Positions 1 to 12,539 are shown, counted from the stretch's first letter. The stretch is DNA of 64,000 bases from Strigamia acuminata (GCA_949358305.1 OX442316.1:6820001-6884000); one strand, 5' to 3'. Notes: generated from the sequence alone by a model not told the origin. Numbers and translations: made by a program.

Positions 1-898
1 TGTCCACGATGGTTCACGAACAAGCGTGGGTGCTGTGCCAGCAACGATGAGTCTCGGAACAAGTCGGACGAGACTCACAATAACTGACAGTGAGCGGTTT
101 TCTTGGGCGTTACCCGAGATTCGTGTAAGTGCGGGTAACCGACGATGTCGATTACACGCAAAGCGCAAATGAGGCTGGTTCCACCGATAATACAGTGGAA
201 ACAGCAATAATGAATCTCAACTCACCAAACTAACACTATCAATACTTGAAGATCGGGTTTTGTCCTATTCGAAGCAGTGATGTTGTGTTCTTGTTGGTGA
301 TGTGGTCGAGAGTGAGTAATGCCGCCAAAATTTGGGGCTTATATGCACTCTCTGGTCCTGCGCACAAAATGTCCGTAGAGTGGTGATTTTGGTGCAATAC
401 AGGATGTATTGCATCATCATCATCACTCTGATGTAATGTTTTTGGCCCAAAAGAGGGGAAAGTGTGCCTCGGGGATTTCTGCTCCGAGTCACACTTTTGG
501 CGTGTGCCATGTTAAACAATTAAATAATTAATTATTTAAGTGGTGACGATGATTTTAGGCGGTATAAAATCAGGGTCACCACAAATGCTATTGTCTATCT
601 GGTATCTAAGTTGACTTTAGTGTGTAGGAACAAAATAGAGGACCATTATTGGCAGCAAAATAGTTGCTTCTGCAAAATCTGAGTGTAGTTTTGTTAGTTT
701 TATTTTTTTTTTTGATCATAATTATGTTTTCTTTCATTAGTCTAATTTTTTGTTGTTAGCAATTGCAATCAGTTCACAGGTTGAAATTGTAACTTTATGT
801 CAATTCTTAATACAGACACCTATCAATGCAGGTCTATGAAATGAATAAAAATACATTATACATAGCTTAACTGTAATAACACAAATAAAACTAAATAG
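1..898. other. Unassigned left edge and 3' flank of SLC13 copy 1
   Basis: No recognisable coding exon is visible. Bases 1 to about 590 are less AT-rich than what follows and include a TATA-like stretch (ggtataaaat, near 560-570) and a short inverted pair, ggtgac near 542 and gtcacc near 576. This could be the end of an LTR element cut by the window edge, but no partner LTR is present to test that. From about 680 the sequence belongs to the SLC13 tandem unit and matches the region starting near 3960. Confidence 0.3.
643..663 (-). pseudogene. Short SLC13 exon fragment at a duplication junction
   Basis: A 21-base stretch is identical to part of the last coding exon of the SLC13 gene (near 1152-1172, the Thr/Ser-Asn-Thr-Ala region). 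It sits outside the gene, immediately before the point where similarity to the second tandem unit begins. It looks like the leftover edge of another tandem copy whose remainder is deleted or lies outside the window. Confidence 0.5.
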
Positions 899-3315
899 TT
901 AATCTTCTGCTTGGATGTCGAAATTAAAAATGAATGGTGCATAAAAAGTTATCATAATAGTGGTAGTTATCATACACACTACAGCCAACCAAAAGCCTGT
1001 TTTTGCCATTGTAGTGATTGACATCGTTGATCTTTCAAAGACTATAGCATTTGGTGGTGTTGAGATAGGCAAAAGAAAGGAGAAGGAACAGCTTAAAGTG
1101 GTTGGAAGAAGCAAAAATAGAGGTGCTATCTTCATTGCAGCTGCTAGCTCGACCATTATTGGCAGCAAAATTGTTGACGTAGCTGTGTTGCTTGTCACTG
1201 AAGTCATACACACCGTGATCACCATTACCATAAAGCATAGGAGTATCGGCGAGGTTCCTTCCAGAAACAATAACCAGCCAGCTAACACTTTAGACAAGCC
1301 AGAAATCTGCAATGCATTTTCTAAATTGTTTAAAATAGAAAATGTACAAGTTCTCACTCTGCAGGCATCGGCCAAAGCAAATCCACCGCCCAGTATAAAG
1401 GGAACGCTCCAAGTAAACCGTGCGTGGATTATTTCCCAAGAAACACATCTCGGTGGCGGCGAATCCAGCTCGCGATCTGTTTAAAACATGAAATTGATAT
1501 TCACACTACTGAAAAAAATTCAATTACCTCTTATGTCTGACCACCACCAGTCGGGATTACACGGTAATGCAAACATGAGTGTTAGGGCTAAAACAGCTGC
1601 TGCTGAATCCTTAATTTTTCTAAATTAGAATGGGAGAAAAATACGAATTAGGTTTGCGTATTCAGCAACAAATTTCGAATTGATCAACACTCTGTTGTTA
1701 ATCCAAATTAGCCATCCGCTGGTGAATCCCGGTTCACGGAAAATCCACAATAAAATTAGAATTATAAAAATAACAAGGACTGTTCCTTCGTGAAACCTAA
1801 ACAAATGAAAATTGAGGTTGCAACAACGTATGTTCAATTTTATTTTATGTTAACGTACGAGATGGGGCCAAGTTCCTTGTATTTTGTTAGAATTATCTGT
1901 TTAGTCTTTAGTGTAGTGGCGTCCCCAACAGTAGTAGCGGGTTTTCTTTATATATAAATTCACAAATTTAATAAGTTTAGGAAAACGTTTGCTTACTTTT
2001 ATATTGTTTTCAAACCCATTAAACGTTGCTTTCCATCCCATAAACTGGATTTGAAATACCACCCACATAAGTGCAGCGCATATTATTAAGTTAGGCATAC
2101 AAAATGCCATCCACAATATGTAATTGATTACAACTTCTCCGTCTGGATATGATCTTTTTTTCATAAAAAAATGGAACATTTGATTAAAATGTGTTACCAG
2201 ACGAGGTAATAACCCCAGTAACAACATTCATGGGTTACTGGGTGTTTATTGCTTCGTTGGTGAACGGTTTAGATTATTTACACTTCAACTGTGTTGGCCA
2301 AGACTAAATTTGATCCTGTTCCCATCATTGTGCCTGTTCCTCCGATGTTGGCGCCACCACATATGCACAAAAGGATTCCATTTCGTATATTGTAAGCTTC
2401 CTTGACAAGGCTTGGATCCCTTCACAAGTTGCATAATTCATTTTAAATGGGTGAAAATTTTCCGCTTTTTGATGAAACTTACTTTGGTCGTTTTTGTAGT
2501 CGCTCTTCTGCAAATAAAACTTATATAAGTGTTTCAATTTTGACAGAATTGCGATAAAATACCAGCAGAATCTTGTGGATTATCAAATGGGTACATTTCT
2601 AGTAAAACGGAATCAGCAATTGGTGACATCATTGCTGTAGCCGATGTATTGTTAATCCACATTGACAGCATCAGAGTAGTCAACATGAAACCCAGAAACA
2701 ACCTAAGAAGAATAAATATTGTCGCAATTTTTTAAAATAGGTTTCAAACTAATTACTAACCACCGTGGTTTGGTTCCTAGAAGTAGAAGAATTCTCAAAG
2801 CAATTCTACGGTGCAAGTTGCTGTACTCCACACCAGCTGCACATGCCATGACCACAATCATTAGCATATTTATGTCCTGTCATATACACGGTTCAAAAAC
2901 GAATGAAATACAATATTTAAAATTCTTATACTTTCATGTAAGCAGGCGAAACAACATTAGACGGCATTATACCCAATACAGGTAAAAGGAAAACTGGCAA
3001 CACCGCAGTTATGGCCAAAGGAATGACATTAAAAATCCAGTAAAGCATGACGAGTAACATCACATAAGCGCACTTTGCTTCCTGCAAAGTGAATACATCA
3101 AATACTTGTGTATAATATTCAGAATTTAAATAATAGGTGAGCTTCAATTGCTTTAAATTTTGTTAACACGAATGTTTCATTTTGGGTCTTACTGGAATGA
3201 AACGTGGGACTATCATTACTGGTAAAAGAATAATTGGAAAACTTATAATTGCCCAACATCTCCATCTTAAAAGAAACCGATTAGTGTAGAAATATCTGTT
3301 TTCAACAAGTACTCC
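899..3315 (-). CDS. SLC13-family sodium/carboxylate (or sulfate) cotransporter, tandem copy 1
   Basis: Multi-exon gene for a plasma-membrane transporter that would import di- or tricarboxylates (or sulfate) with sodium. Well-defined exons are 899-1306 (stop), 1358-1476, 1528-1619, 1691-1796 and 1859-1896. Further exons lie near 1997-2150, 2275-2420, 2560-2700, 2760-2880, 2933-3080 and 3190-3315. Diagnostic pieces in N-to-C order are a first membrane helix (WAIISFPIILLPVMIV), a long second hydrophobic segment ending LLPVLGIM, NLHRRIALRILLLLG, the family motif MWINNTSATAMM, GGTGTMMGTGSNL, YPDGEVV, LLWIFREPGF, LGGGFALADA, and the C-terminal signature SNTATSTILLPI with LPISTPPNAIVF. Introns are about 50 bp. 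The initiator methionine, probably in a small upstream exon, was not found. The family is secure, the substrate is not. The reading frame appears intact. Confidence 0.85.
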
Positions 3316-4180
3316 CTGCAAATAAGTAGGAAAATAATAATAATAATAATATTTAAAAGTTCGTAAAACGTGAATAATCACCATGTTTTAGAATTGTATT
3401 AGGCTAATATTCACAGCAAGTATCTTTTGTTGCGTGGTATTGTTTTCTGAGCATTGTCCTAATTTAAAGAAACTAAGGATAAAATCATGCGATATGGTAA
3501 CCGATAAAGGTATTCAGTCGATCGCTTTTTCTGCCGAAGACTTCAACAGATGAATCTCCAAGATTGCCAAGTAACTTCAGATGGCTATAAAACTGTGAAG
3601 ACATCTTTTTTCTAGATAGAAAAACATTTAATTCTTCTCTGGACCGAGGACCAGCAAATGATCTGATATTATTTTAGGGCCTCGCCACAATAATGTATAG
3701 TTTAAAGAATTCATTTTAACTTAGTCATTTGTTGAATTTAGTAATTTGTATAATTTTATTTATCTGAAGATTGATTAATATAATTACTTCATTGTAATTA
3801 TATTTCTAATCAATAAATGTTAATGTTTTGGTAATTGTTTTTCTCACTTTATTTTATCTTCTAATGCACAGTTCACAGATTTTACGTCTTGTCAAACTTA
3901 TCTCAATTTATTTTGGAAGTTTGACTGATTTTCTCGCCCAAGTAATGACATTTTTTGCAAGATCTGTGTGTAGTTTTCATACTGAGTTTCATTTTCTTTT
4001 TTGATCATAATTGTGTTTTCTTTCATAAGTTTGATTTTTTGTTGTTAGCAATTGCAATCAGTTCACAGGTTGAAATTGTAACTTTATGTCAATTCTTATT
4101 ACAGACACCTATCAATGCAGGTCTATGAAATGAATAAAAATACATTGCTTAACTGTAATAACACAAATAAAACTAAATAG
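3316..4180. other. Spacer between SLC13 copies
   Basis: AT-rich spacer. About 3420-3955 is unique to this interval and shows no recognisable exon. From about 3960 it is the start of duplicated unit 2 and corresponds to the 3' flank of copy 1. It presumably holds the 5' end and promoter of copy 1 (read leftwards) and the 3' UTR of copy 2. Confidence 0.5.
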
Positions 4181-6600
4181 TTAATCTTCTGCTTGGATGT
4201 CGAAATTAAAAATATATGGTGCATAAAAAGTTATCATAATAGTGGTAGTTAACATACACACTACAGCCAACCAAAAGCCTGTTTTTGCCATTGTGCGGAT
4301 TGACATCGTTGATCTCTCAAAGACTATAGCATTTGGTGGTGTTGAGATAGGCAAAAGAAAGGAGAAGGAACAGCTTAAAGTGGTTGGAAGAAGCAAAAAT
4401 AGAGGTGCTATCTTCATTGCAGCTGCTAGCTCGACCATTATTGGCAGCAAAATTGTTGAAGTAGCTACGTTGCTTGTCACTGAAGTCATACACACGGTGA
4501 TCACCATTACCATAAAGCATAGGAGTATCGGCGAGGTTCCTTCCAGAAACAATAACCAGCGAGATAACACGGTAGACAAGCCAGAAATCTGCAATGCATT
4601 TTCTGAATTGTTAAAAATAGAAAATGTACATGTTCTTACTTTGCAGGCATCGGCCAAAGCAAATCCACCGCCCAGAATAAAGGGAACACTCCAAGTAAAC
4701 CGGGCGTGGATTATTTCCCAAGAAACACATCTCGGTGGCGGCGAATCCAGCGAGCGATCTGTTTAAAACATGAAATTGATGTTCACGTTACTGAAAAAAA
4801 TTCAATTACCTCTTATGTCTGACCACCACCAGTCGGGATTACACGGTAATGTAAACATGAGCGTTAGGGCTAAAACAGCTGCTGCTGAATCCTTAATTTT
4901 TCTAAATTAGAATGGGAGAAAAATACGAATAATGTTTGCACATTTAGCAATTAATTTTGAATTGATCAACACTCTGTTATTAATCCAAGTTCGCCATCCG
5001 CTTATGAATCCCGGATCACGGAAAACCCACAATAAAATTAGAATTATAAAAATAACAAGGATTGTTCCTTCGTGAAACCTAAAAAATAAAAATTGAGGTT
5101 GCAACAACGTATGTTCAGTTTTATTTTACGCTAACGTACGTGATGGGGCCAAGTTCCTTGTATTTTGTTAGAATTATCTGTCTAGTCTTCAGTGTAGTGG
5201 TGTCCCCAACAGTAGTAGCGGGTTTTCTTTATATATAAATTCACAAATTTAATAAGTTTAGGAAAACGTTTGCTTACTTTTATATTGTTTTCAAACCCAT
5301 TAAACGTTGCTTTCCATCCCATAAACTGGATTTGAAATACCACCCACATTAATGCAGCGCATATTATTAAGTTAGGCATACAAAATGCCATCCACAATAC
5401 GTAATTCATTACAACTTCTCCGTCTGGATATGATCTTTTTTCCATAAAAAAATGAAACATTCAATTAGAACGTGATACCAGACGAAGTAATAACCCGAGT
5501 AACAACATTCATGGGTTACTGGGTGTTTATTGCTTCGTTGGTGAACGGTTTAGATTATTTACATTTCAACTGTGTTGGCCAAGACTAAATTTGATCCTGT
5601 TCCCATCAGTGTGCCTGTTCCTCCAATATTGGCGCCACCACATATGCACAAAAGGATTCCATTTCGTATATTGTAAGCTTCCTTGACAAGGCTTGGATCC
5701 CTTCACAAGTTGAATAATTTATTTTAAATGGATGAAATTTTTCGTTTTTTGATGAAACTTACTTCGGTCGTTTTTGTAGTCGCTCTTCTGCAAATAAAAC
5801 TTATGTAAATGTTTCAATTTTAACAGAATTGCGATAAAATACCAGCAGAATCCGCTGGATTTTCAAATGGGTACATTTCCAGCAAAACGGAATCAGCAAT
5901 TGGTGACATCATTGCTGTAGCCGATGTATTGTTAATCCACATTGACAGCATCAAAGTAGTCAACATGAAACCCAGAAACAACCTAAGAAGAATAAATATT
6001 GTCGCAATTTTTTAAAATAGGTTTCAAACTAATTACTAACCACCGTGGTTTGGTTCCTAGAAGTAGAAGAATTCTCAAAGCAATTCTACGGTGCAAGTTG
6101 CTGTACTCCACACCAGCTGCACATCCCATGACAGCAACCATTAGAATATTTATGTCCTGTCATATAAACGGTTCAAAAACGAATGAAATATAATATTTAA
6201 AATTCTTATACTTTCATGTAAGCAGGCGATACAACATTAGACGGCATTATACCCAATACAGGTAAAAGGAAAACTGGCAACACCGCAGTTATGGCCAAAG
6301 GAATGACATTAAAAATCCAGTAAAGCATGACGAGTAACATCACATAAGCGCACTTTGCTTCCTGCAAAGTGAATACATCAAATACTTGTGTATAATATTC
6401 AGAATTTAAATAATAGGTTAGCTTTAATTGCTTTAAATTTTGTTAATACGAATGTTTCATTTTGGGTCTTACTGGAATAAAACGTGGGACTATCATTACT
6501 GGTAAAAGAATAATTGGAAAACTTATAATTGCCCAACATCTCCATCTTAAAAGAAACCGATTGGTGTAGAAATATCTGTTTTCAACAAGTACTCCCTGCA
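4181..6600 (-). CDS. SLC13-family sodium/carboxylate (or sulfate) cotransporter, tandem copy 2
   Basis: Second copy of the transporter at 899-3315, with the same exon order and splice sites. The final coding exon (stop at 4181) encodes the same C-terminal signature, SNVATSTILLPI in place of SNTATSTILLPI. Differences include AVLSRWLLFLEG-type changes in the segment after the LGGGFALADAC motif. Exons homologous to YPDGEVV, MWINNTSATAMM and the second membrane segment are open. The N-terminal exon with the start codon is unresolved, as in copy 1: an ATG upstream of the first recognised exon is conserved in both, but here it runs into in-frame stops, so it is probably not the initiator. The copy appears functional. 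Confidence 0.82.
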
Positions 6601-7190
6601 AATAAGTAGGAAAATAATATTAATAATATTAATAAGCTCTTAAAATGTGAATAACCACCATGTTTTAGAATTGTATTAGGCTAATATTCACAGCAAGTAT
6701 CTTTGGTTGCGTAGTATTGTTTTAGACAATAAATGCACGTGAGCACTTGGTTTAACGTGTGCAATGCGTTGTATGTTAATTAAAACTAAAGCAGTTTCAG
6801 TTTCACATGAATTAATTTATGTGCTTATATACCAGTAATACACATTTATTTCATATTTATAACATTTAGTATTTAGCATCAAGTCAAATGACAAGAAATT
6901 ATTGAGTTGTGTTTGAACAACAAAACTTTCTTGTTTCATGTTAAATTCATATTAACAACTACTGAATTAATCGTTTAAAGTTTTAAGACGGGTGAAAAAT
7001 AATGTTTAAAACGAAACGATGCACAAATATGCTGCAAACAATACACAATTTTTTTTTTATATTTAAGTGCATGCTTTACTAACAATTGCAGCACGCGAAA
7101 CAATCAATTTGTATTTTAAACCAAAAGTCAGTTAAAAGAATTGAATGATCAGTTAATTTTTTCTTTGTAATTTGAATATAATTCAATTAA
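6601..7190. other. Intergenic region between SLC13 copy 2 and SLC22A18-like gene
   Basis: AT-rich, with no coding exon recognised. The two genes are divergent here, so both promoters probably lie in this interval. No clear TATA box or other specific element can be assigned. Confidence 0.4.
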
Positions 7191-9600
7191 ATGAAACCTC
7201 CCACAGAAAACAAACAAACATCTACAGATGGAAAAGGTAATTAAACTATCGCTTTTAAATTCTGAATACATTTAATTAATAAACATTTCAAAAAGAAATT
7301 CCATGTGATACAGATTGGACGAACATCATTAAAAAGACGGAGCATGTACACAAACGATCCTTCAGCGAAAAGATTGAAACGCATCAATCTGACTTCGACG
7401 ACCCACAAGATTATTTTATGGCAGCCAGTGAAGAATTCACGTCCTATGATTTCCTCAAATGGATTATTTTTGTCTTGTGCATAGTGCAAGTTGTTTATCA
7501 AGTGAGCTACATTTGGCACTCAGCACTAAGAGTGATGGATATTATGAGTACTGCGCCTTCCACTAGACTAATCAATGTTAGCAACATTTTATGATGAAAA
7601 TGAGTGATAAACGATCGTGTGTACACAGTGATTTGAATGTAGAAAAATAAAAAGCCGTTTATACATGTATTAATGTGTTTCGGACTTATTCCGCACAAAT
7701 AAAATTCTTTTTTTTTAAGTCCAGACATTTCTATGGTGTCAGAATTAAAAACAGGGTAAATGTACTTCAAATAACATCAGTTGTTGCTATGCTTTCTGCG
7801 GAGCTACTACGTATGTTACACTGCTAACAATGTAATGCGATAATGCTTCTGTTGAAAACATTCCTGTGTGGAGATGCAATGCAGCACAAAAATCCTTATA
7901 GCTCTTCACTTTGTGACTTTTCTGTATCCCTTATCATTTTTTGTCCACTTGTGTGCACTTACAGTCGGTGCAAATTCTGCTTTACTCTTTAATTCGTTAA
8001 TAATTGTTTGTTTTTAAAGATGGTAACCCAGAATCAAGGATGGGATCCCGTTCTGCTAACTCAATTCAACTCGGGCGCTCGATTATTGTTGGCATTGGGT
8101 GCTCCTATATACGGTCGATTTGGTGACCTGTACGGAAGCTCACTAGCCTTACGAATGGCACTTCTGTCTGGTGTGATCAGTTATTTCTTAGCCTTGGCTG
8201 CGTACAGTGCAGTCTTTTTGTACGTGTCAAGAATTCCACTGATTTTTTCGCACGCTTATCAAGGCGAGTATTAAGAAAGGAAGTTTAAATTGTGTACGTT
8301 CACAAATCTATTTATTAATTTAGGAGCTCAAATGGTTGTAACTCAGATCACATGCAGACACCATCGTGCTAATTCACTAGCACGTTTAGGCTTCGTTTTC
8401 CGGGGCGGTTTGCTAATTGGACCGCTATTAGCCAATGAATTACTTCTTTATTTAGAGTTGAGTTTCAGAATTAAAAGTATGTGTCGTAATTAAAGAACAA
8501 ACGTTTTTTTAGACCAAGAAATGTGTTAATGGTGTCATTTGTACTGGCGCTTATTTGCTTTGTTATTATCAATGCTTATTTGCCAAGGAGAGTAATTAAG
8601 AAAAATGGTAGTATAAGTTGTGCAAGAATAATGGTTATAATCATTAATAGTTTTTGTACATTTTTAGATGCATGTCAAATACATTTGGCAGACGTGTTCG
8701 ATCTGTCCCACATGATAAAATTGCAATTCAGTTGTGGAGTTTTACTGATGACTGTGATAAAATTATTGGCATCTATTCCAGCCATTTTTCTTCAGTTAAT
8801 CATCTATCAAATTTGGATAAATCATTACAAGTTGAGTGCTGAAGAGCAATTGACGCTTGTTTACTACACAAGTGTTGGAGATATTGTAATCAGTTTCACA
8901 ATATTGTTTTTTGTTTTGTTTTGTTTTATATTTATTTATTTATACATTTTTTCATTTTGTGTTTTAAGATTCTCCATGCCTTTGTGATCATAGTTGTGCA
9001 TTTTATCCACGATGACTCACAGTTGATACTTTTAGCTGTCGCTCAACTATTTTGCTCTTATATAATCCTTGTAAAGCATTTATTAATTTTTTTTAATATA
9101 GTAAACCCAGCAGCATTCGATGTCCATTGGTCATTTTTTGGAGTCATTCAAAAAATCGACTGTAGGACAATCCAGTGGTGCATGGGAAACGTTTATTTTT
9201 TAAAATTGGGAATACTAAATATAACAAGATTGTTTTAAGGCTGCAGCGGTCCAATTTGAAGTTTTGGTAATAGGAAGTGTGTTATTAGCTGGTGGTTTAG
9301 TTTTGCTCAATTTGGCGACGCGTACAATATTAACTAAATTGGTTTGCAGCAGTGACACGGGTAAAAAGTTGTTGTATTTTGTCTAACTGCACTATTTAAT
9401 CAGAATTTGAACATTTAGGTTGCGTGCTAGGATTATATATGATGAAGGACCTCTTTTCCAGTTTGGTATCACCGTATCTGCAGAAAAGTGGTCTTGTCGA
9501 GATTAAAACAGATCCAAACTGGATTGGGAGATTAGGGGTACTGACTACTGCGATGGTTATTTTAATAATTGTCATATGTATAAAACCAAAAAAAGATTGA
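7191..9600 (+). CDS. SLC22A18: SLC22A18-like major facilitator superfamily transporter
   Basis: Nine coding exons join in frame: 7191-7236, 7296-7501, 8020-8263, 8324-8456, 8513-8607, 8668-8885, 8969-9070, 9240-9360 and 9419-9600. They total 1347 nt, 448 residues, close to the family length of about 420. The start ATG at 7191 is followed by an acidic, hydrophilic N-terminus and a first helix near residue 70. Family marks are GRFGDLYGSSLALRMALLSG (the MFS loop 2-3 motif), GAQMVVTQITC, LARLGFVFRGGLLIGPLLA, VFDLSHMIKL, and SSDTGCVLGLYMM, which matches the SDTGTMLGL segment of SLC22A18. Human SLC22A18 is a polytopic transporter proposed to move organic cations; the substrate here is unknown. Exon 3 ends with a GC donor (8264). 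An alternative exon 4 donor at 8477 breaks the frame. Confidence 0.85.
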
Positions 9601-10795
9601 AACACGGAAGGTTAATAGCAGTTATACAATTTTTATATTTATTTTTTGTATACAATTTATATAAACATTTATTTTTACAATGATAATGAACAACAGTCTT
9701 TTCCTCAGTACATAAGTTATAACTATTCTTTTCTCGCGCCACTGCGCTCGGTAGAGGTCGCGACATCTGAATTGGTGATGGCGGCGAGATACAAGCGGTA
9801 GTCTGCTCTCCGAAATTTTGGTCAGGTCGATTTCCGATAAAACGTGATCGGATGGAATAAGGTGGGAAGGTTTCATTAGTATTTTCGTGAGAGTTTTTGA
9901 TTAAGTTGAAAAAAAACTAACCACTGCAGCGCCGAACTAACGGCAAAACTTTAAACCCGAAACATGTAACTGTCGCGAGATTACGGCGAAACGAGATCTT
10001 ATTTTAATAAAATCAACTAAATGGATCGCCTTTGCCGTCGTTGTTCGTGTTTGACAAAATTGCAATGAAATTTTATGTTCAACTGATGAGTCTAGACAAC
10101 AACCAAATGATGTATTTGATAGATACTTCTGGTCGGGAAACAAAACATCGAGGCGGAACATGATCGGAACTAAATGTTGTCACGTGATGTGTTGTCTTTG
10201 TGCTCTCAAAACCCAAAAATTACCTTGGTAAAGTATGAATCAGATTGTTATTTTTTTACGATTTTAAAATAGAAATTATTTGATTTTAGATTAACATATT
10301 AAATACACCTCAGCAGCACAATTGGCAACTGATCAATGCTGTTCATTGGGCTTCAAATGGCTGATTAATGTCCCGTTGATTTGTTTGTATAAGTAAGTGG
10401 TAATTATAGGGCCGGATTTATTAAAATTTATTTCTCGACAAATCCACTTATTTGTATGAAATTTTATTTTATTTCCACAACAAGTTGATTTTTATTCTCC
10501 AGAAGTCATGCTCCGCCCAAAAAAATCAGACCTGATGTTCGATTTTATCAAACAAAATTTCATGTTAGTAAAATAATAATTTTTTTCTAGGCATTTACGA
10601 AGATGTAAAATGAAAACGTGATGCGGACACCATCGTATTTGAAATATCCATTGAGAGAATTTGACGAACAGACAGAAACAGAAGTGACAGAACTACCTAT
10701 AGACGAGAAATTTCAAATCGTGCGAATCAAGAACCGCTAGAAACCGTAAGTACTCATTTTAATTCATTATTATATCGATTACTTCACACGAAAAT
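9601..10795. other. Region without a recognised gene
   Basis: Between the MFS stop and the first receptor gene I find no known family. Bases 9720-10160 are relatively CpG-rich and carry short open frames on both strands: minus 9622-9876, with an AATAAA-like signal near its end, minus 9937-10161, and plus 10066-10164, 32 codons. A 39-codon plus-strand frame lies at 10621-10740 just after a good acceptor (tttttctag, 10590). Any could be an exon of a small unrecognised gene, but none is supported by homology I can recall. Confidence 0.3.
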
Positions 10796-12249
10796 TCAGT
10801 TTTTTTTGCCCCCCATCGACAAATATCCATTATTAGAATCTTCGTTAGCATATATATCGGCATAGGTGTGATTGTCTGGTTCAATTTTTGAAGGAACTAT
10901 TGGAAGATCTCGTTTCATTGGTGATTTCTGGTATCTAACTTCACTCAGTTCGATAGGAATGCGCACTTGGTGAGCTAAGTTAGGACGCTTCCTGCAACAT
11001 TATTATTAGATTAACTCCATAAAACGAACCAAAATCAACTTACTTTCTTTTGCAACACGTGTATATCACGAGTATTGTCACAACAACTGCCATAAGTGAA
11101 ATAATTGTGACCAACGCGATGACTGAAATCAAAGGAATTATACGTATTTTTTTATGACTGAGGCAATTTTATTTTGATTTTTGCATTTACTCACTGGTAC
11201 TTGACAGGCCTGTATTGCAATTTCTTATTTCGATCATGTGTCCAACGCAAACAGCATTTAATGGGTCGTTATCACTTTTTCTACAAATTTTTCTTCTTGA
11301 TTGGGATTCAATCCCGTGCAAAGTCAAATTGCACGCACTCCATATTGACCACTCGTTGGCTTGAACTGAAATTTAAAAAAAGAAAAAATTTCTATGTTCT
11401 TAAATTAGGATTCTACTCACTTTCATTCTTCCTGCTGTGCGGACATGGATGATCGTTGCAGTTGTCAATTTCAGGAATTTCGCCGATGCAAATGGCGTAG
11501 GACGGTTTGTTTTCTTTTTTGCAAATTTTCTTCCTTGTTTTGTATCCACCGTCGCAAGTTGAATTACACGGACTCCACGCCGTCCATTCCGATGCTTTAA
11601 CTGCGAGTTTAAAAATAATAATAATTAATTTATCAATTGCAGAAAAGCTGGAAATGTATATTTACAAATGGCTTCTGCGCATGGAATACACGAATACGTT
11701 GGAATAGTTGAATTCATCAATAATTTTTGGTAATGAAATCCTTGCGCTGTATTGTTTCTGGACGCACCCCTGTGCACGCAGCAATCGGTTAGTGTTGTCA
11801 ATTCCAAGTGCAGCTCGTGGCAGGATCGTTCTCCTATCCAGTAAATTTCTTGGTAACAGTGGACTGCTTTAGCAATCACAGAAGCAGTTAGAAAGTTGTA
11901 ATTGAAATTATTATTAAGTGTAATTTTCTACCGTTGCTGTTCTCTCGGATTCGTTTACACGAAGTACATGCTACATTTCCACTTGCTGTTGGGCCGTGTG
12001 TGGCGTAAGCAACAGCATTTGAGTAATTACAGCAATCTTCAGCCGTGGCAGCGTAAGAAGGCTTAGTTTCGAGGGAACACAATTGGTGTCTTTCATCAGA
12101 GTATGAATTGAAACAGTCTAGACCTGAAAGTTGATGTTGGATTAATATTAGATTAAATAGAGATTAATAGAGATGTTTTTACCTGAAGAAATTGGGATAA
12201 ATATGAGAATAATTATGGGACGTATTACTGGAGGGATAAGTAGAAACAT
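10796..12249 (-). CDS. Membrane receptor A: two properdin-type TB domains, two TSP1 repeats, helix, tyrosine tail
   Basis: Seven exons join in frame: 12249-12183 (signal peptide), 12123-11932 (TB1), 11863-11666 (TB2), 11600-11421 (TSP1), 11365-11195 (second TSP1), 11122-11044 (membrane helix) and 10991-10796 (tail), 360 residues. The TB modules share the pattern of the properdin N-terminal domain: a starting LxCF or VHCY, a central DCC, then a CxxC (GLDCFNSY, AEDCCNYSNAVAY, ACTSC; and VHCYQE, LTDCCVHRGA, CIPC). TSP1-1 has WTAWSPCNSTC. TSP1-2 is degenerate: STC is replaced by NLTLHG and the final cysteine is missing. The tail carries TYADIYANED and GYLSMG, a YxxM motif known to bind the PI3-kinase p85 SH2 domain. 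Domain exons are all phase 1-1. Probably an extracellular recognition or adhesion receptor; the ligand is unknown. Confidence 0.75.
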
Positions 12250-12539
12250 TTCACTTGGTTTGGTTTCTGCAAAGGATGTGGAAGTGTCGGGTTCCCCTTC
12301 TTTCAATGTTTGTTTATTCAGAGTTCTTGGAAATAACTTGTTGTGATCGGATCGTCATCAGGAAATTGGAAATTTCTTGATAAAATGAAGTCATTGGTTT
12401 AAATTTTCAAGTTAGTTTGTGAAACACAAGGAAGAAGGATTTGTTTTGCGATGACTAACAAGAAAAATTGCAATTTATTTATTTTGTATTATTTATTTAT
12501 TTGTGTAATAATTGATTCACATTTGTTTGAATTTTGGAA
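12250..12539. other. Intergenic region between receptor genes A and B
   Basis: Only 290 bases separate the start of receptor A (12249) from the stop of receptor B (12540). It must hold the promoter of A and the 3' UTR of B. The sequence is AT-rich and no specific site can be named. Confidence 0.4.

Larger units (their letters stand above)
680..6715. repeat. Tandem duplication containing two SLC13 genes
   Basis: Unit 1 (about 680-3420) and unit 2 (about 3960-6715) match along their length, exons and introns alike, with an offset of about 3281 bases and only scattered substitutions and small indels. The short introns are conserved too, which indicates a recent segmental duplication rather than retroposition. 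Confidence 0.9.

Noticed and set aside
960-1484. 174-codon plus-strand frames over the SLC13 last exons (and the equivalent at 4242-4766)
   Set aside because: They are antisense shadows of conserved SLC13 exons. The minus strand carries the family signature and splice sites.
3384-3384. ATG at 3384 (minus) as the start of SLC13 copy 1
   Set aside because: The same ATG in copy 2 runs quickly into stops, and a good acceptor (tatttgcag) lies between it and the first recognised exon, so it is probably intronic.
9103-9192. Possible extra SLC22A18-like exon
   Set aside because: It has no donor that keeps phase, and joining 9070 directly to 9240 restores alignment to the family and a total length divisible by three.
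10796-10991. ITIM in the tail of receptors A and B (TYADI)
   Set aside because: The residue two before the tyrosine is His, not Ile/Val/Leu/Ser, so the canonical ITIM consensus is not met.
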